Source: an uncultured Brevinema sp. (GTDB taxonomy: Bacteria > Spirochaetota > Brevinematia > Brevinematales > Brevinemataceae). From it: 10,501 nt of DNA. The notes beneath the pieces were generated by a model. It did no database searches. It was not told the DNA's origin and worked only from the letters and a program-made list of their open reading frames with translations. The position numbers were made by a program, and so were the translations under genes. Positions 1 to 5,349 of this stretch are shown here, piece after piece; the first letter of the stretch is position 1; each line of letters starts with the position of its first letter. Where the stretch lies: positions 1-10,501 of the forward strand of contig CAMQSH010000060.1 of NCBI GenBank assembly GCA_947036575.1, given 5' to 3'.

Positions 1-127
1 TACTAGAATTCGTGCTAAAGAAATATTTGAACGTGGGATAAGACCTACCCCAGGTCGGACAAGACCTTATGACAGAATGGTTGCTCATACTGTATATTTA
101 TTATTTGCAAGTTCAAGTAATAAATAA
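1..127 (+). CDS. C-terminal end of an unidentified protein (5' truncated by window)
   Basis: The reading frame that begins at base 2 is open from the window edge to a TAA at 125-127 and gives the last 41 residues of a protein whose start lies outside the window. The visible tail is basic, with several Arg and Lys residues and a short Arg/Pro/Gly stretch (GIRPTPGRTRPYDR). It then has a hydrophobic patch (TVYLLFASS) and ends in SSNK. The other two forward frames are soon closed by stops. I see no family signature and cannot name a function. It is followed closely by a strong promoter for the next gene, so the two are probably separate transcription units, although no terminator is visible between them. 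Confidence 0.55.
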   Translation, partial: TRIRAKEIFERGIRPTPGRTRPYDRMVAHTVYLLFASSSNK

Positions 128-150
128 AATTAACATCTATTGTCCTACTA

Positions 151-179
151 TTGACTTAATGATAAATTTTATTTATAAT
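151..179 (+). promoter_or_regulatory. Sigma-70-type promoter for the Arg/Gln-rich secreted protein gene
   Basis: A -35 box TTGACT (151-156) and a perfect -10 box TATAAT (174-179) are separated by exactly 17 bases. A transcript starting near 186 would have a leader of about 30 bases, which includes the Shine-Dalgarno AAGGGAG (201-207) seven bases before the ATG at 215. This is the best promoter match in the window and suggests strong constitutive expression, unless a factor I cannot see intervenes. Confidence 0.8.
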
Positions 180-214
180 AAAAAAGAAATGGCACTCTAT
201 AAGGGAGATTATAT

Positions 215-952
215 ATGAAATATTTTTTACTATTATTACTAATTTTTACAAATCTAACTGATGTATATAGTCAACAACAAAGAAGAAGAAATAACAGACA
301 AGGATCTGCTGCTGCAAGAAATCGTAGTAGAGCTAGAAAACCAGCACCCAAACCAAAAATTGCTAAAAGACCTCCAAGAAAACAACCTTTCATTTTACTA
401 ACTAGTAATTACCAAACATGGGGAACTTTTCTTTCTACTCCTGAGGGTGGAAAAATTAACTATTCTGCTGTTTACTATAATAAAGCAACACGTAAGTTTT
501 TTTATGCTAGAATGGATGAAGTTTCAAACATCCAGTATACTTTTATTCCTTCCCAAAATTCAGAAACCCTTGTAGACCCTTCTATAGAGGAAGAAACCTT
601 ATTATATGTTGGAAATCTAAAACCAAATCAAAGAATCTTAGTTAATACCAATAGAAATAAATTTTATATGAAAACACTTACTCCAATTACAGACGATACC
701 TATCTAGATAATGGAGATAATGTATTTCCCAATACATTGCCTGTATTTCCTCTACTAAATACTCTCTATGAAGTACAATATACAAATACAAATGGAGAAT
801 TATTTAATCGTATTCTTTCAGACAAAGGTAGATTACGTTTATTAGGAAAACCTCCTCAAAATATGCAAACAATTCCTAGTCCTATATTAGGTGTTCCACA
901 ACCTCAAAGACAACAAAGACAGAGACAAGGACAGAGACGTCGACGTCGATAA
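215..952 (+). CDS. Secreted, highly basic Arg/Gln-rich protein of unknown function
   Basis: This 245-residue protein starts with a clear signal peptide: Met-Lys, a run of Leu/Ile/Phe to about residue 12, and a likely signal peptidase I site after VYS (residue 19), so the mature protein would begin with Gln. Three parts follow. Residues 20-57 are a disordered Arg/Gln/Ala/Pro/Lys-rich segment with almost no acidic residues. Residues 58-210 look folded, rich in Tyr, Phe, Asn and Thr, and probably beta-rich. Residues 211-245 are a Pro/Gln linker ending in alternating Arg and Gln and then five Arg. The start is supported by AAGGGAG seven bases upstream. The gene stands alone between its own promoter and terminator. 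I recognise no family. The basic tails could bind an anionic surface polymer, peptidoglycan or nucleic acid, but that is inference from composition only. Confidence 0.85.
   Translation: MKYFLLLLLIFTNLTDVYSQQQRRRNNRQGSAAARNRSRARKPAPKPKIAKRPPRKQPFILLTSNYQTWGTFLSTPEGGKINYSAVYYNKATRKFFYARMDEVSNIQYTFIPSQNSETLVDPSIEEETLLYVGNLKPNQRILVNTNRNKFYMKTLTPITDDTYLDNGDNVFPNTLPVFPLLNTLYEVQYTNTNGELFNRILSDKGRLRLLGKPPQNMQTIPSPILGVPQPQRQQRQRQGQRRRRR
918..947 (+). repeat. Short direct and self-complementary repeats encoding the Arg-rich tail
   Basis: GACAGAGAC occurs at 918-926 and again at 930-938, a 12-base period that keeps the reading frame (four codons). It is followed by GACGTC twice in a row (936-941 and 942-947), which forms a 12-base self-complementary block. 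The block encodes the final Arg run with CGT and CGA codons, whereas most Arg codons earlier in this gene are AGA. The stretch stands out as CpG-rich in very AT-rich DNA. It probably reflects repeat-driven growth of the basic tail. Confidence 0.5.
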
Positions 953-977
953 AAATATCAAATATTTTAAAATTAGT

Positions 978-1006
978 AAAAAAGCTCTCTTTCGAGAGCT
1001 TTTTTT
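978..1006 (+). terminator. Intrinsic terminator of the Arg/Gln-rich protein gene
   Basis: A perfect stem pairs AAAAAAGCTCTC (978-989) with GAGAGCTTTTTT (994-1005) around a four-base TTTC loop. The T run (1000-1006) forms the U-tract. It sits 25 bases after the stop codon at 952 and before the next promoter, so it closes a single-gene transcript. The A-run paired with the T-run could also let it act on the opposite strand, but no minus-strand gene lies nearby. Confidence 0.9.
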
Positions 1007-1014
1007 GATTGTTT

Positions 1015-1043
1015 TTGACTATTCCTTATTATCTATATATATT
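1015..1043 (+). promoter_or_regulatory. Promoter of the small lipoprotein/secreted-protein operon
   Basis: TTGACT (1015-1020) and TATATT (1038-1043) are 17 bases apart. The -35 hexamer is identical to that of the promoter at 151. The -10 box lies inside an inverted repeat (1027-1057). A start near 1050 would leave a leader of about 20 bases before the ATG at 1071, which has a good Shine-Dalgarno TAAGGAG (1058-1064). The surrounding T/A repeats make the exact -10 position uncertain. Confidence 0.6.
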
Positions 1044-1057
1044 TTATATAGATAATA
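1027..1057. repeat. 13-bp perfect inverted repeat over the -10 region (candidate operator)
   Basis: TATTATCTATATA (1027-1039) and its exact reverse complement TATATAGATAATA (1045-1057) flank a five-base spacer. The repeat overlaps the predicted -10 box and transcription start and ends at the edge of the Shine-Dalgarno. As DNA it could be the site of a dimeric repressor. If transcription starts further upstream it could instead form an RNA hairpin beside the ribosome binding site. The arms are all A/T except for one C/G pair, so chance in AT-rich DNA is a real alternative, although 13 uninterrupted pairs is long. Confidence 0.45.
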
Positions 1058-1070
1058 TAAGGAGTTTAAT

Positions 1071-1190
1071 ATGCTTAAAATTATATTAATTATAGCTTGT
1101 GCATTAATGCTTAGTGCCTGTGAATCTACCGATTTTTGTCAATATGATATTTTAGATAAAACTAATGTCATTAGTGTTTCTCAATCATGA
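1071..1190 (+). CDS. Tiny (39-residue) lipoprotein
   Basis: An ATG at 1071, preceded by TAAGGAG with six bases between, opens a 39-codon frame ending in TGA at 1188-1190. The product has Lys at position 3, a hydrophobic stretch of Ile, Leu and Ala, and a textbook lipobox LSAC (residues 14-17), so Cys17 would be lipidated after signal peptidase II cleavage. The mature peptide would be only about 23 residues, with one further Cys (23) and a mixed polar tail. The stop overlaps the start of the next gene as ATGA, which is typical of translational coupling. The function is unknown. It could be a lipid-anchored partner of the following secreted protein, or mainly a leader that couples translation. 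The lipobox, the Shine-Dalgarno and the overlap together make a real gene likely despite its size. Confidence 0.7.
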   Translation: MLKIILIIACALMLSACESTDFCQYDILDKTNVISVSQS

Positions 1191-1651
1191 AGACTAAAAT
1201 TACTATATTATGTATTTTCTTGCTCAGTTTTGCCTATTGTCAATTAGGAATAACCTCAGATTATACAGGTGGCATTACCCAAACAACTCTCATTGGTAGT
1301 ACTTGGCAAGAAATTAATACTGATTTTGATGGAACATATAGACGATGGTTTTTTATGGATAGCAAACAAGTAGTCAACTCTCTTCGTGGTGTTACCCTAA
1401 ATTATGACTGGGAACCTTACGAAATCAATGGTACTGTCAATCCTAACCCTCAAAATCAAGCAGTGTTTAGACTAAAAAGTAATTCTCCTGGTGGTGTGTT
1501 ATACCAATATATGCTTGTATGGTTTATCAATGCTGAAGGAACTTCTGCAGTCTTTCAAGTATATACAACCCCCCAAGATGTCACGAGATATCTTGTCAAT
1601 GTACAACATTCTGTATCTGGACCTAATTTTAACAAAATTATTGTCCCATAA
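1187..1651 (+). CDS. Small secreted protein of unknown function, coupled to the tiny lipoprotein
   Basis: This 154-residue protein starts within the ATGA overlap with the upstream lipoprotein gene. Its first 18 residues form a signal peptide (MKTK, then Ile/Leu/Phe-rich, then SFAYC) with probable cleavage after Cys18 and before QLG. The spacing around that Cys (F-A-Y-C) is not a good lipobox, so I favour signal peptidase I and a soluble exported product. The mature part is rich in Trp, Tyr, Asn, Thr and Gly and alternates hydrophobic and polar residues, as in a small beta-barrel or beta-sandwich. Examples are STWQEI near residue 38 and RRWFFMD near 52. I recognise no family, and a lipocalin-like fold is speculation. 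No separate Shine-Dalgarno is obvious, in line with coupled translation. The next gene follows after 18 bases. Confidence 0.8.
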   Translation: MKTKITILCIFLLSFAYCQLGITSDYTGGITQTTLIGSTWQEINTDFDGTYRRWFFMDSKQVVNSLRGVTLNYDWEPYEINGTVNPNPQNQAVFRLKSNSPGGVLYQYMLVWFINAEGTSAVFQVYTTPQDVTRYLVNVQHSVSGPNFNKIIVP

Positions 1652-1669
1652 GGGTCAATAGGAGTCATT

Positions 1670-2074
1670 ATGAATAAAATATTATTAAGTGTATTAATAT
1701 TATTAAATATTAATATTTTTGGGTTATCAGCTGAACAAGAATTCAAAAATCAAATTCAAGGTAAAACCATTATCGGAAAATCCATAAAAGGAAGACAAGC
1801 AATTTATACTTTCTCTCAAAATGGTAATAATGTCTTACTAAGACAAAGTGGAACTTTCAACCATGAATTCATAAAAATGTGTGGTAATACAGCTATCTAT
1901 AAAGAATACCGTCTTTTTGATGTCTACTACACAGCTTTTCAAATTGATGGAAATAAGGTATATGTTACTAGTAATGATGTTGTTGGTGGACTAAAAATAG
2001 ATAAATACAAAGATATCCCTCAGCAAGTAGCTCAAGCATTACTCAATAATGCTCTTATATTTGTATTCCAATAA
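1670..2074 (+). CDS. Small secreted protein of unknown function, last gene of the operon
   Basis: This 134-residue protein has a clear signal peptide: MNK, then a long Ile/Leu/Val run, then FGLSA with probable cleavage before EQE at residue 22. The start is supported by ATAGGAG (1658-1664) five bases upstream. The mature chain of about 113 residues is basic in its first half (GKTIIGKSIKGRQ). It has a lone Cys near residue 71, then a Tyr-rich, beta-looking stretch (YRLFDVYYTAFQIDGNKVYV) and a hydrophobic C-terminus ending in LIFVFQ. It resembles the preceding gene in size, export signal and beta character, but I see no convincing residue-by-residue match. It ends 14 bases from the stop of the convergent sugar kinase gene. 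No function can be assigned from sequence. Confidence 0.8.
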   Translation: MNKILLSVLILLNINIFGLSAEQEFKNQIQGKTIIGKSIKGRQAIYTFSQNGNNVLLRQSGTFNHEFIKMCGNTAIYKEYRLFDVYYTAFQIDGNKVYVTSNDVVGGLKIDKYKDIPQQVAQALLNNALIFVFQ

Positions 2075-2088
2075 TTATTATAAATTAT

Positions 2089-2997
2089 TTATTTTTCAAT
2101 AACTTCATCTAAGAGACGTCTAATAGCTCCTAATTGCCCAGCTTTGTTTCCTGTTTTTGCGATAACAACATCAGACTTAAATCCTACAGGAAGATAAGAA
2201 CGAACCCTAGGAAGAAGCAAATCTAATAAAGCTTGATTTTGAGCTGAAACTCCACCACCTAAGATTACAGCTTGAGGATTGAGAATACAAATAGCATCTG
2301 CAATTCCTCCTGCTAATTTATCTGCCCATTCGTCCAATACAAGAGTAATTCTTTCATCTACAAGATATTGATCAAAAATCCATTTTCCATCAATAAGGTC
2401 AATTTGATCTACAGGCATACTTCTAGCTATTCTAACGGTATCTTGCACTCGACGTACAAGAGCTAAAGTAGATGCTTCTTTTTCCCAAAATACTGTTCCA
2501 CCTTTATTAGATCGGATATATCCAATTTCTCCTGCCTGAAAACCAGCTCCATAATAAAGTTTATCATTAATAACTATTCCACTACCTATCCCTGTCCCCA
2601 TAGCAATACAAATAAAAGTATGATAATTCTGACCTGCACCGAGCCATTTTTCACCTAAGGCAGCACAATTAACATCATTATCCACTACAACAGGGATTTT
2701 TAAAACATTTTCTAAGGCATCTTTTACGACTACCTCATGCCAACCTTTAGGCATATTGAAATTAGCCCACAAAGCTTTACCCTCAAAAGGATGAATCACT
2801 CCAGGACAAGCAATTCCTATCCCTTGAATATTATGATTTTTTTTATATTCTTCTGCAACCTTGATTATTTTTTGTAATAATTCATTTGAATCTGTCGAAG
2901 CTGTTGGAAAACTTCCTTCTACGGACATATTTCCATTATTATCAATCAATGCATATTTTACACTAGTACCACCCAAATCTATACCTAAAAAATTCAT
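2089..2997 (-). CDS. ROK-family sugar kinase (glucokinase / beta-glucoside kinase-like)
   Basis: This 302-residue cytoplasmic enzyme should transfer phosphate from ATP to a hexose or a phosphorylated-sugar precursor. It carries the actin-fold phosphate-binding motif DLGGTSVKYA at residues 7-16, the sugar-site segment VVDNDVNCAALGE (104-116) with the catalytic Asp of the ND pair at 108, the second phosphate loop GTGIGSG (134-140) and the adenosine loop LGGGVS (246-251). It has no N-terminal helix-turn-helix, so it is a kinase, not a NagC/Mlc-type repressor. The usual GEIGH plus CxCGxxGC zinc site is missing. The sequence instead reads GEIGY (156-160) followed by WEKEASTLALV (171-181), a layout known from beta-glucoside-kinase-like ROK proteins. 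The start is supported by AGGAG six bases upstream. The exact substrate is unresolved: glucose, a beta-glucoside or another sugar. Confidence 0.85.
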   Translation of the reverse strand: MNFLGIDLGGTSVKYALIDNNGNMSVEGSFPTASTDSNELLQKIIKVAEEYKKNHNIQGIGIACPGVIHPFEGKALWANFNMPKGWHEVVVKDALENVLKIPVVVDNDVNCAALGEKWLGAGQNYHTFICIAMGTGIGSGIVINDKLYYGAGFQAGEIGYIRSNKGGTVFWEKEASTLALVRRVQDTVRIARSMPVDQIDLIDGKWIFDQYLVDERITLVLDEWADKLAGGIADAICILNPQAVILGGGVSAQNQALLDLLLPRVRSYLPVGFKSDVVIAKTGNKAGQLGAIRRLLDEVIEK

Positions 2998-3057
2998 AAA
3001 TCACTCCTATGTTATTTTAATAAATCACTCTATTCAAAATTAATTTTACTTACTTAT

Positions 3058-3085
3058 ATTATATATAAATTTCAATTTAAAACAA
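3058..3085 (-). promoter_or_regulatory. Likely promoter of the ROK kinase gene
   Basis: Read on the minus strand, a perfect -10 box TATAAT lies at 3063-3058. A weaker -35 box TTGTTT lies at 3085-3080 with a 16-base spacer. Transcription would start near 3050, about 55 bases before the kinase ATG at 2997. The site is divergent from the promoter at 3125 in the 188-base gap shared by the two genes, so a common regulator could act on both, but I see no clear operator between them. Confidence 0.5.
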
Positions 3086-3124
3086 GTATTAAACAATATT
3101 TTAAGAATATTTTATTGTAGAGAC

Positions 3125-3155
3125 TTGACTATTTGCTTAAAGTACGTTATACAAT
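3125..3155 (+). promoter_or_regulatory. Likely promoter of the HAD phosphatase / serine lyase genes
   Basis: TTGACT (3125-3130) is followed by TATACAAT (3148-3155). That gives either TATACA at 17 bases or TACAAT at 19 bases as the -10 box. An overlapping alternative is TTGCTT (3133-3138) with TATATA 16 bases later. The -35 matches the hexamer of the promoters at 151 and 1015. The leader would be about 25 bases, with a weak Shine-Dalgarno TAGGAA before the ATG at 3186. Confidence 0.55.
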
Positions 3156-3185
3156 ATATATATTCTATAAAAATTAGGAAATGTT

Positions 3186-4004
3186 ATGAAACAAAAATTA
3201 TTAGCTTGTGATGTTGATGGAACATTAATACAAAGTCATGAGCAATTTATTAGCCAAGAAGATCTTAATGCTATCAAAAAATTCAGAGAAGCTGGACATT
3301 TATTTACTTTATGTACTGGACGTACCTTAATATGGATTCTTCCCCTATTAGAAAAATTTGAAATACAAACTGATGGACTTATTTTATGCAATGGTTCTAT
3401 GCTCTACAAAACAAATCCTAATTCCCTACTAGATACTACAGAATTAGAAAATAATAGTATTCCTAATAAGATAGGATTAGAAATTCTTGAATATTTTTAT
3501 TATTTAAAAGAATATGTCCTCTATTGGGATGATGGAAATACAACTTATGAAATAGAAGATAGATTGTTATCACGAGTTTCTACTATTGTTCAAGAAAATT
3601 ATTCTATTCATATCAATATTAAGGAAGCCTTAAAATTAACTGCTAATTTTGTTACCATAGGTGTAACCCCTATGTCTTGTAGTGTTGAAGATGCAGAACA
3701 AGTCAAAAAAATTGTTTCAGAAAAATGGGGCGATCATGTTGATACTTTTAGAAACCAATATTTCATTGATGTTGCACCAAAAAACTCTTCAAAAGGAAGT
3801 GGTATTAAAAATTTTCAGTCTTATTTATCCAATAATGTCGATATTTATGGCGTAGGCGACTCCTTTAACGATTTACCAATGTTCGAAACCGTAGGAAAAT
3901 CAAATGCTTTCCTCATGGCAAATGGAGAAACTTCGCTAGCTTCTTATACATCTAATACTGTTAAAACAGTTGCAGAATGTATTGATATTATTTTATCACA
4001 ATAA
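3186..4004 (+). CDS. Cof-type HAD-superfamily phosphatase (subclass IIB)
   Basis: This 272-residue cytoplasmic hydrolase shows all four HAD motifs in order. They are DVDGT with the nucleophile Asp9 and acid/base Asp11, TGR with Thr44, Lys203 in the SSKGSGI segment after IDVAPKN, and GDSFNDLPMF (224-233) with the Mg-binding Asp225 and Asp229. The segment between motifs II and III (about 84-190) has the length of a C2B cap, as in Cof/YbiV/YidA-type enzymes. Such enzymes remove phosphate from sugar phosphates, FMN or similar small molecules, and the true substrate cannot be read from sequence. It lies divergent from a sugar kinase, which makes a sugar phosphate plausible. The next gene follows after only 22 bases, so they are probably co-transcribed. 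Confidence 0.88.
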   Translation: MKQKLLACDVDGTLIQSHEQFISQEDLNAIKKFREAGHLFTLCTGRTLIWILPLLEKFEIQTDGLILCNGSMLYKTNPNSLLDTTELENNSIPNKIGLEILEYFYYLKEYVLYWDDGNTTYEIEDRLLSRVSTIVQENYSIHINIKEALKLTANFVTIGVTPMSCSVEDAEQVKKIVSEKWGDHVDTFRNQYFIDVAPKNSSKGSGIKNFQSYLSNNVDIYGVGDSFNDLPMFETVGKSNAFLMANGETSLASYTSNTVKTVAECIDIILSQ

Positions 4005-4014
4005 TTATAAAAAT

Positions 4015-4029
4015 CGGAGAATTATTATG
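4015..4029 (+). promoter_or_regulatory. Ribosome binding site that fixes the serine ammonia-lyase start
   Basis: CGGAG (4015-4019) stands seven bases before the ATG at 4027. The same frame extends upstream to an in-frame ATG at 3970, which would add 19 residues and overlap the phosphatase gene. That ATG has no Shine-Dalgarno, and the extra residues do not resemble the family N-terminus. Starting at 4027 gives MYSLKELYRSGLGPSSSH, the expected beginning. Confidence 0.85.
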
Positions 4030-5289
4030 TATTCCTTAAAAGAATTATATCGTAGTGGATTAGGCCCTTCGAGTTCCCACACAATAGGACCATTTCGTGC
4101 TGGAAATATTTTTAGAGAAAAAAATCCTAGTACAGCTAGTTTTCGTGTCATCTTACAAGGTAGTCTTGCCGCAACAGGGATAGGACATTTTACTGATAAA
4201 GCATTAGAAATGGCTTTCGCAGAACATCCTTTAGAAATAGTTTGGAGAGATGATATCTGGCCTGAGCAACACCCTAATGGTATGGTTTTAGAAGCTTTGG
4301 ATAATAATGCTCAAATAATTGATACTTGGAATGTTTTTTCTGTCGGTGGTGGAGCTTTAGTTGATGCTGGAAAAGATATTAATGCGGGGGAACATTGTTT
4401 TCCTCATAATCATTTATCTGAAGTTATGGACTACTGTGCTCAACATAATTTGACAATACCTGAATATGTTGAAAAATTTGATTCAGAAGATATTTGGGAG
4501 TATCTAGAAGGTATGCGTGTCGCTATGATGCAATCTATCACTAATGGATTAGAAATTACTGAAAAAATAATTCCTAATACACCACTTAAGTATGCCTATA
4601 AAGCACCTGAAGTATACAAAAAAGCATCCCTAGAATTAAATGCTGCTATTAGAGAAAATGGATTGCTTTCTGCTTATGCCTTAGCTGTATCTGAGCAAAA
4701 TGCCTCTATGGGAATTGTGGTAACTGCCCCTACCTGTGGATCTTGTGGTGTATTACCAGCAGTCTTACGTTATTTACAAGAAACTTATAATAAAACAGAT
4801 AAAGAAATTTGTAAAGCTCTTGCTGTTGCTGGTATTTTGGGATTAGTTGCAAAACATAATGCTTCTATTTCTGGAGCAGAAGCTGGTTGTCAAGCTGAAA
4901 TTGGTGTTTCTTGTTCTATGGCTGCAGGAGCTGCTGCTTATTTATTAGGTTATGACATCTATCATATTGAAAATGCAGCAGAAGTAGCAATGGAACATCA
5001 TCTTGGAATGACTTGTGATCCTTTAGGGGGTTATGTTCTAATTCCTTGTATTGAACGTAATGCTACAGCAGCTGTTCGTGCTCTCCAATCAGCATATTAT
5101 GTATACCTTACAGGAGCAGAACACCTTATTACCTATGATGAGGTTCTCCAAACGATGATAGAAACTGGTAAAGATATGAAAGATTCCTACAGAGAAACAT
5201 CAATAGGTGGTCTTGCTAAATACTATAACAGAAAATTAAAAGAAAATAATGCCTTTACCCCTATACAATCTAGTAAGGGTAATTGCTAA
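4027..5289 (+). CDS. sdaA: L-serine ammonia-lyase (L-serine dehydratase), iron-sulfur type, single chain
   Basis: This enzyme of 420 residues converts L-serine to pyruvate and ammonia in the cytoplasm with an oxygen-sensitive [4Fe-4S] cluster and no PLP. The N-terminal beta domain begins with YRSGLGPSSSHTIGPFRAG. The catalytic alpha domain carries APTCGSCGVLPAVLRY (234-249), KHNASISGAEAGCQAE (276-291), TCDP (329-332) and PCIERNA (340-346). Cys288, Cys330 and Cys341 match the three cluster ligands of the Legionella enzyme, with the same spacings of 42 and 11 residues. The chain ends in Cys420, matching the C-terminal tail cysteine that caps the cluster in that enzyme. Both domains are on one chain, as in E. 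coli SdaA, though this one is somewhat shorter. It likely shares a transcript with the upstream phosphatase and may serve amino-acid use or pyruvate supply. Confidence 0.93.
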   Translation: MYSLKELYRSGLGPSSSHTIGPFRAGNIFREKNPSTASFRVILQGSLAATGIGHFTDKALEMAFAEHPLEIVWRDDIWPEQHPNGMVLEALDNNAQIIDTWNVFSVGGGALVDAGKDINAGEHCFPHNHLSEVMDYCAQHNLTIPEYVEKFDSEDIWEYLEGMRVAMMQSITNGLEITEKIIPNTPLKYAYKAPEVYKKASLELNAAIRENGLLSAYALAVSEQNASMGIVVTAPTCGSCGVLPAVLRYLQETYNKTDKEICKALAVAGILGLVAKHNASISGAEAGCQAEIGVSCSMAAGAAAYLLGYDIYHIENAAEVAMEHHLGMTCDPLGGYVLIPCIERNATAAVRALQSAYYVYLTGAEHLITYDEVLQTMIETGKDMKDSYRETSIGGLAKYYNRKLKENNAFTPIQSSKGNC

Positions 5290-5349
5290 CAATTATTTAA
5301 AAGAAAAAATATTAATCACAAATACTTAATACTATATAAGGAGCATATT

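Noticed and set aside
1187..1240. Reading the 154-residue secreted protein as a lipoprotein at Cys18
   Set aside because: The residues before Cys (F-A-Y) do not fit a lipobox, which needs a small residue next to Cys. Cleavage after the Cys by signal peptidase I fits better.
1555..1746. Minus-strand open frame of 63 codons
   Set aside because: It overlaps two supported + strand genes, has no Shine-Dalgarno, and its product shows no domain, signal or family character.
2070..2096. All-A/T hairpin (7-bp stem, AATAATT with AATTATT) followed by T residues between the convergent genes
   Set aside because: It is too short and has no G/C pair, so it would be very weak as a terminator. In DNA this AT-rich such pairs are expected by chance, although the position between convergent stops is suggestive.
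2861..3043. + strand open frame of 60 codons over the ROK kinase start
   Set aside because: It is antisense to the conserved N-terminus of the kinase and has no ribosome binding site or plausible product.
2998..3185. Riboswitch or small RNA in the divergent gap
   Set aside because: The gap is AT-rich and filled by two promoters and short leaders. No conserved aptamer core or stable GC-containing structure was seen.
3970..4026. Upstream ATG extending the serine ammonia-lyase by 19 residues
   Set aside because: It overlaps the phosphatase gene, lacks a Shine-Dalgarno and adds residues unlike the family. The ATG at 4027 has CGGAG at good spacing and the conserved N-terminus.
5290..5349. Promoter for glgC in the gap after the serine lyase gene
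   Set aside because: A -10-like TACTAT (5330-5335) is present but no -35 box at acceptable spacing. Only the Shine-Dalgarno is convincing.
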